From contig NZ_BMIG01000003.1 in assembly GCF_014641715.1 (NCBI RefSeq), forward strand, positions 186,001 to 250,000: a stretch of 64,000 nucleotides of DNA, in the 5' to 3' direction. Shown here one piece after another: positions 61,088-64,000 of this stretch. The first letter of the stretch is position 1, and every line of letters begins with the position of its first letter. The notes under the pieces were generated by a model. That model was not told where the DNA came from, made no database searches, and worked only from the letters and a program-made list of their open reading frames with translations. The position numbers were made by a program, and so were the translations under genes. This DNA comes from Polaromonas eurypsychrophila (GTDB taxonomy: Bacteria > Pseudomonadota > Gammaproteobacteria > Burkholderiales > Burkholderiaceae_C).

Positions 61088-61689
61088 TTCATGTATTGTC
61101 GAACACGCCAGCCGAGCAGTACGGCCAGGATCACAGCGTACACCGCCACTTCGGCAAAGTCATTCTTGCCCGAACGCATCCAGAAAAAATGCAGCAGGCC
61201 CAAACTGGCGATCAGGTAAACCAGCTTGTGCAGCATCTGCCAGCGTTTGGCGCCCATCTTTTTGATCGCGGCGTTGAAAGATGTGGCGGCCAGCGGCGTC
61301 AGCAACAGGAAAGCCGAGAAACCCACCAGGATGAACGGTCGCTTAATGATGTCCTTGATGATCTCGGGCACGTCAAAGCCCATGTCGAACCAGCCGTAGC
61401 TCAGCAGGTGGATCACCACATAGAAGTAAGTGAACAGCCCCAGCATGCGCCGAAAGCGTGCCAGCGCCGGCGTGCCGCTGATCACGCGCAGCGGCGTAAC
61501 CGCCAGCACGATACACAGGAAACGCAGGGTCCAGTCGCCGGTCGCACGTATCAGGTGCTCGGCCGGGTTGGCACCCAAGTTGTTGGTGAAGGCGCCGTAA
61601 AACAACCACGCAAAAGGCAGCAAGGCCAGCGCAAACACCAGTGGCTTGGCCGCCGCATGCATCAAGGCCTTGTTGAGCGCGGCACTCAT
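61036..61689 (-). CDS. msrQ: Haem b membrane subunit MsrQ
   Basis: MsrQ supplies electrons from the quinone pool or flavin reductase to MsrP. The 217-residue product from 61689 has five or six membrane helices of the ferric-reductase-like fold, with haem histidines in FYVVIHLLSYGW and MLHKLVYLIASLGLLHFFW. The C-terminal RIQPISTGREQLSK and stop codon lie in a family-1 repeat, so the native tail was probably replaced. It follows msrP with a family-2 repeat between. Confidence 0.92.
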   Translation of the reverse strand: MSAALNKALMHAAAKPLVFALALLPFAWLFYGAFTNNLGANPAEHLIRATGDWTLRFLCIVLAVTPLRVISGTPALARFRRMLGLFTYFYVVIHLLSYGWFDMGFDVPEIIKDIIKRPFILVGFSAFLLLTPLAATSFNAAIKKMGAKRWQMLHKLVYLIASLGLLHFFWMRSGKNDFAEVAVYAVILAVLLGWRVRQYMKKKRIQPISTGREQLSK

Positions 61690-61693
61690 CCGC

Positions 61694-61768
61694 CGCCGGG
61701 CCGCCCCAAGGCGGATGAAGCCCCCTCGGGGGGCAGCGAAGTACACGCAGTGACGAGCGTGGGGGCCA
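61694..61768 (-). repeat. Family-2 GC-rich repeat, copy h
   Basis: Just after the msrP stop on the minus strand: GGCCCCCACGCTCGTCACTG, CGTGTACTTCGCTGCCCCCC and GAGGGGGC, ending next to the msrQ ATG. Confidence 0.65.
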
Positions 61769-61774
61769 TATGCA

Positions 61775-62773
61775 TCAGAAGTTCTTCTTGAGATCCATGC
61801 CGGCGTAAAGCTGGCCGACCTGCGCCTCATAGCCGTTGAACATCAGCGTCTTGCGCTTCTTGGCAAACAGGCCGTCCTCGCCGATGCGGCGCTCCGTCGC
61901 CTGGCTCCAGCGCGGATGGTCCACATCCGGGTTCACATTGGAATAAAACCCGTATTCGTTGGCGGCGGCCTTGTTCCACGCGGTGCGCGGTTCCTTGTCA
62001 GTGAAACGGATCTTGACAATGCTCTTGCCGCTTTTAAAGCCGTATTTCCAGGGCACCACCAGACGCACCGGAGCACCGCTCTGGTTGGGCAACACTTCGC
62101 CGTACATGCCGAAGGTCAGCAGCGTCAGCGGGTTCATCGCTTCGTCCATGCGCAGTGCTTCGACATAAGGCCAGTCGAGCACACGCGAGCCGACAAAAGG
62201 CATGGTCTTGGGATCGGCTTGGGTGATGAACTCGACGTATTTGGCGTTGCCCAGCGGCTCGACCTTCTTGATCAGTTCAGCCAGCGAATAACCAACCCAG
62301 GGAATCACCATGGACCAGCCCTCCACGCAGCGGAGGCGGTAGATGCGCTCTTCCTGGGCGCTGAGCTTGATCAGGTCCTCGATCGCCCAGGTTTTCGGCT
62401 GCTTGACCAGGCCTTCGACCGCGACGGTCCAGGGCTTGGTAACCAGGGTATGCGCATTTTTGGCCGGGTCGGCCTTGTCGGTGCCAAACTCGTAGAAGTT
62501 GTTGTAGGTCGTCGAGTCCTTGTAGTCAGTGACTTTTTCCATGGTCACCGCACCAGCCACGCCAGACTTCGCGCCAGGCAGCGCTGCCAGCTTGCCGGGT
62601 TTGCCCACGCCCTGCGCCAGCGCCTCTCGCCCTGCCCAGCCAGCCAGAGCTGCACCGGCTGCGCCACCGGCCATCAGCTTGATCATGTCGCGGCGCTGCT
62701 GGTACATGCCCTGGGACGTGATCTCGCTGGAAACCGGGTGAATAAAACCGCTGTCACGGGTCTTGATGAGCAT
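61775..62773 (-). CDS. msrP: Periplasmic methionine sulfoxide reductase MsrP
   Basis: MsrP is a molybdopterin enzyme that repairs oxidised methionines in periplasmic proteins. The 332-residue product has a twin-arginine signal ([20 protein letters not shown]), so it should use the TatABC encoded in this window. The molybdenum Cys149 lies in [15 protein letters not shown], followed by [17 protein letters not shown] sequence [14 protein letters not shown]. msrQ follows on the same strand. Confidence 0.95.
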   Translation of the reverse strand: MLIKTRDSGFIHPVSSEITSQGMYQQRRDMIKLMAGGAAGAALAGWAGREALAQGVGKPGKLAALPGAKSGVAGAVTMEKVTDYKDSTTYNNFYEFGTDKADPAKNAHTLVTKPWTVAVEGLVKQPKTWAIEDLIKLSAQEERIYRLRCVEGWSMVIPWVGYSLAELIKKVEPLGNAKYVEFITQADPKTMPFVGSRVLDWPYVEALRMDEAMNPLTLLTFGMYGEVLPNQSGAPVRLVVPWKYGFKSGKSIVKIRFTDKEPRTAWNKAAANEYGFYSNVNPDVDHPRWSQATERRIGEDGLFAKKRKTLMFNGYEAQVGQLYAGMDLKKNF

Positions 62774-62856
62774 CTTGCTTCCTTGTAGTCGTTTTGGTCA
62801 GGATTTGACGGTTAGTCTGGATACGCAGCCACTTCTTACAAGGATTCAGACAGGGG

Positions 62857-64000
62857 CTACAAGGTTCCGTAACTGTGCAGCCCCGACAAGAACATGTTCA
62901 CGCCCAGAAAGGCAAACGTGGTCACAGCCAGCCCCACCAGCGCCCACCAGGACGCCACGGTGCCGCGCAGGCCCTTGACCAAGCGCATGTGCAGCCAGGC
63001 CGCGTAGTTCAGCCAGACGATCAACGCCCAGGTTTCCTTGGGGTCCCAGCTCCAGTAGCCACCCCAGGCCTCGGCCGCCCACAGCGCGCCCAGCACGGTG
63101 GCGATGGTGAAGAAGGCAAAACCCACCGCAATCGCCTTGTACATCACGTCGTCAAGCACCTCGGCCGACGGCAGGCGTGCGGCGATGCGCTTGCGGCCCA
63201 GCAGGATGCCAGCCGCGATCAGGCCCGAGACCAGCAAATAACCGGCCCAGTAGTTGCCGCCGCCGACATCGGCCGGCGATTTACGGAAAACAATCGGTAC
63301 GAAACACAGCACCACACCGAGCAGCCACAGGGGCGTCAGTTTGTACCAGCGGGTCTCAAGCGCCTGCTGCTTGATCAGGTAGGCCAGCGCGACCATGGCC
63401 GCCAACGAGAACATGCCGTAACCAATGAAGTTGGCCGGCACATGCAGCTTCATCCACCAGCTCTTGAGCGCCGGCACCAGCGGCTGGATTTCATGCGCCT
63501 CGCGCACCACCGTGTACCAGAGCAGGAAACCTACAGCGGCACTGACCACCAGCATCACAAACGCTCCCATGGCGCGGGTCTTGTACTGCGCTTCGAAGTA
63601 AAGGTAAAACGCGGCCGTCATCCAGCAGAACAGCACGAATACTTCGTACAAATTGCTGACCGGGATATGGCCCACATCCGCGCCTATCAGGTAGCTTTCG
63701 TACCAGCGAACCATGGTACCGATCAGCGCCATGCCCACGGCCACCCAGGCGAGCTTGCTGCCCAGCGACTCCAGCGCATCGCCCGGCTGGCGGATGAACA
63801 TGCCCAACCAGTAAAACACCGTGCTCATGAAAAACAGCATGCTCATCCAGAGGATGGCCGACTGGCTGGAAAGGAAGTACTTGAGCCAGAACACCTGCTC
63901 GGCCCGCGCCAGGTCACCCTGGTAAGACGCGATGCCGAGCAAGGAGAACAGCGCCACCACCCCCATCAGCACGCGCAACGGCCGCCAGAACCAGCCCATC
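62857..64000 (-). CDS. ccsB: Cytochrome c biogenesis protein CcsB, 5' end outside window
   Basis: The haem-handling WWD-domain protein of the system II cytochrome c maturation pathway, which would haemylate PetC. The visible 380 residues contain about eight membrane helices and the WWD motif (WGGYWSWDPKETWALIVWLN), with haem-ligand histidines such as HVPANFIGYG and LHSYG. Related proteins have about 60 more residues before the GWFWRPLR segment seen at the edge, so the ATG at 63999 is probably internal. Confidence 0.93.
   Translation of the reverse strand, partial: MGWFWRPLRVLMGVVALFSLLGIASYQGDLARAEQVFWLKYFLSSQSAILWMSMLFFMSTVFYWLGMFIRQPGDALESLGSKLAWVAVGMALIGTMVRWYESYLIGADVGHIPVSNLYEVFVLFCWMTAAFYLYFEAQYKTRAMGAFVMLVVSAAVGFLLWYTVVREAHEIQPLVPALKSWWMKLHVPANFIGYGMFSLAAMVALAYLIKQQALETRWYKLTPLWLLGVVLCFVPIVFRKSPADVGGGNYWAGYLLVSGLIAAGILLGRKRIAARLPSAEVLDDVMYKAIAVGFAFFTIATVLGALWAAEAWGGYWSWDPKETWALIVWLNYAAWLHMRLVKGLRGTVASWWALVGLAVTTFAFLGVNMFLSGLHSYGTL

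Overview
The window is a stretch of core chromosome from a betaproteobacterium, most likely a member of the Comamonadaceae close to Polaromonas or Rhodoferax. The evidence is gene order (mla-ibaG-murA-his-hinT-tat; petABC-sspAB; pilMNOPQ-aroKB), the protein types (short-form HisG, SspAB beside cytochrome bc1, DciA next to an M23 peptidase near secA), and two families of short dispersed intergenic repeats. The genus is inferred from this, not proven. No prophage, plasmid, CRISPR array or biosynthetic island is visible.

Layout. 1-8295: the 5' part of eutB (runs off the left edge), mutT, a DUF815 ATPase, argJ, secA and an M23 peptidase on the minus strand, then dciA on the plus strand. 8404-12666: tRNA-Thr, sspB, sspA and the bc1 operon petABC, all minus. 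12942-19292: mscL, pdxA, a degenerate-GGDEF membrane protein, a Nif3-like protein, cysK and a DegS-like protease, in mixed orientation. 19393-37604: an 18-kb block entirely on the minus strand, in transcription order mlaFEDACB, a two-gene ABC exporter, ibaG, murA, hisGD, vapBC, hisCBHAFIE, a small membrane protein, hinT and tatABC. 37605-46716: a gene-free region with a tandem array, then gltDB, a RAYT element and an orphan amino-acid-type binding protein. 46897-56367: an MFS gene, dgt, aroB, aroK and pilQPONM. 56641-64000: mrcA (plus), cyaY (minus), lptM-lysA (plus), msrQ-msrP and ccsB (minus; ccsB runs off the right edge).

How the genes work together. Mla proteins, MurA, PBP1A, LptM and the M23 enzyme serve the cell envelope. 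SecA and TatABC export proteins, and two likely Tat clients (the Rieske protein PetA and MsrP) are encoded here. Nine his genes for histidine synthesis are present; hisZ, which short-form HisG needs, is not in the window. Many neighbouring genes share 4-bp ATGA stop/start overlaps, indicating translational coupling.

Most unusual features. (1) A VapBC-type toxin-antitoxin pair sits inside the his operon, with the toxin stop codon overlapping the hisC start codon. (2) The 3' end of gltD is followed by three tandem 134-135-bp units, each carrying a copy of the last gltD codons. (3) A ~55-bp repeat (at least 10 copies) occurs mostly between genes but in places is read as protein (inside the nif3-like gene and as the C-terminus of msrQ). 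(4) A GC-rich repeat lies directly after stop codons. I saw no clearly new multi-gene system; most of the window is housekeeping.
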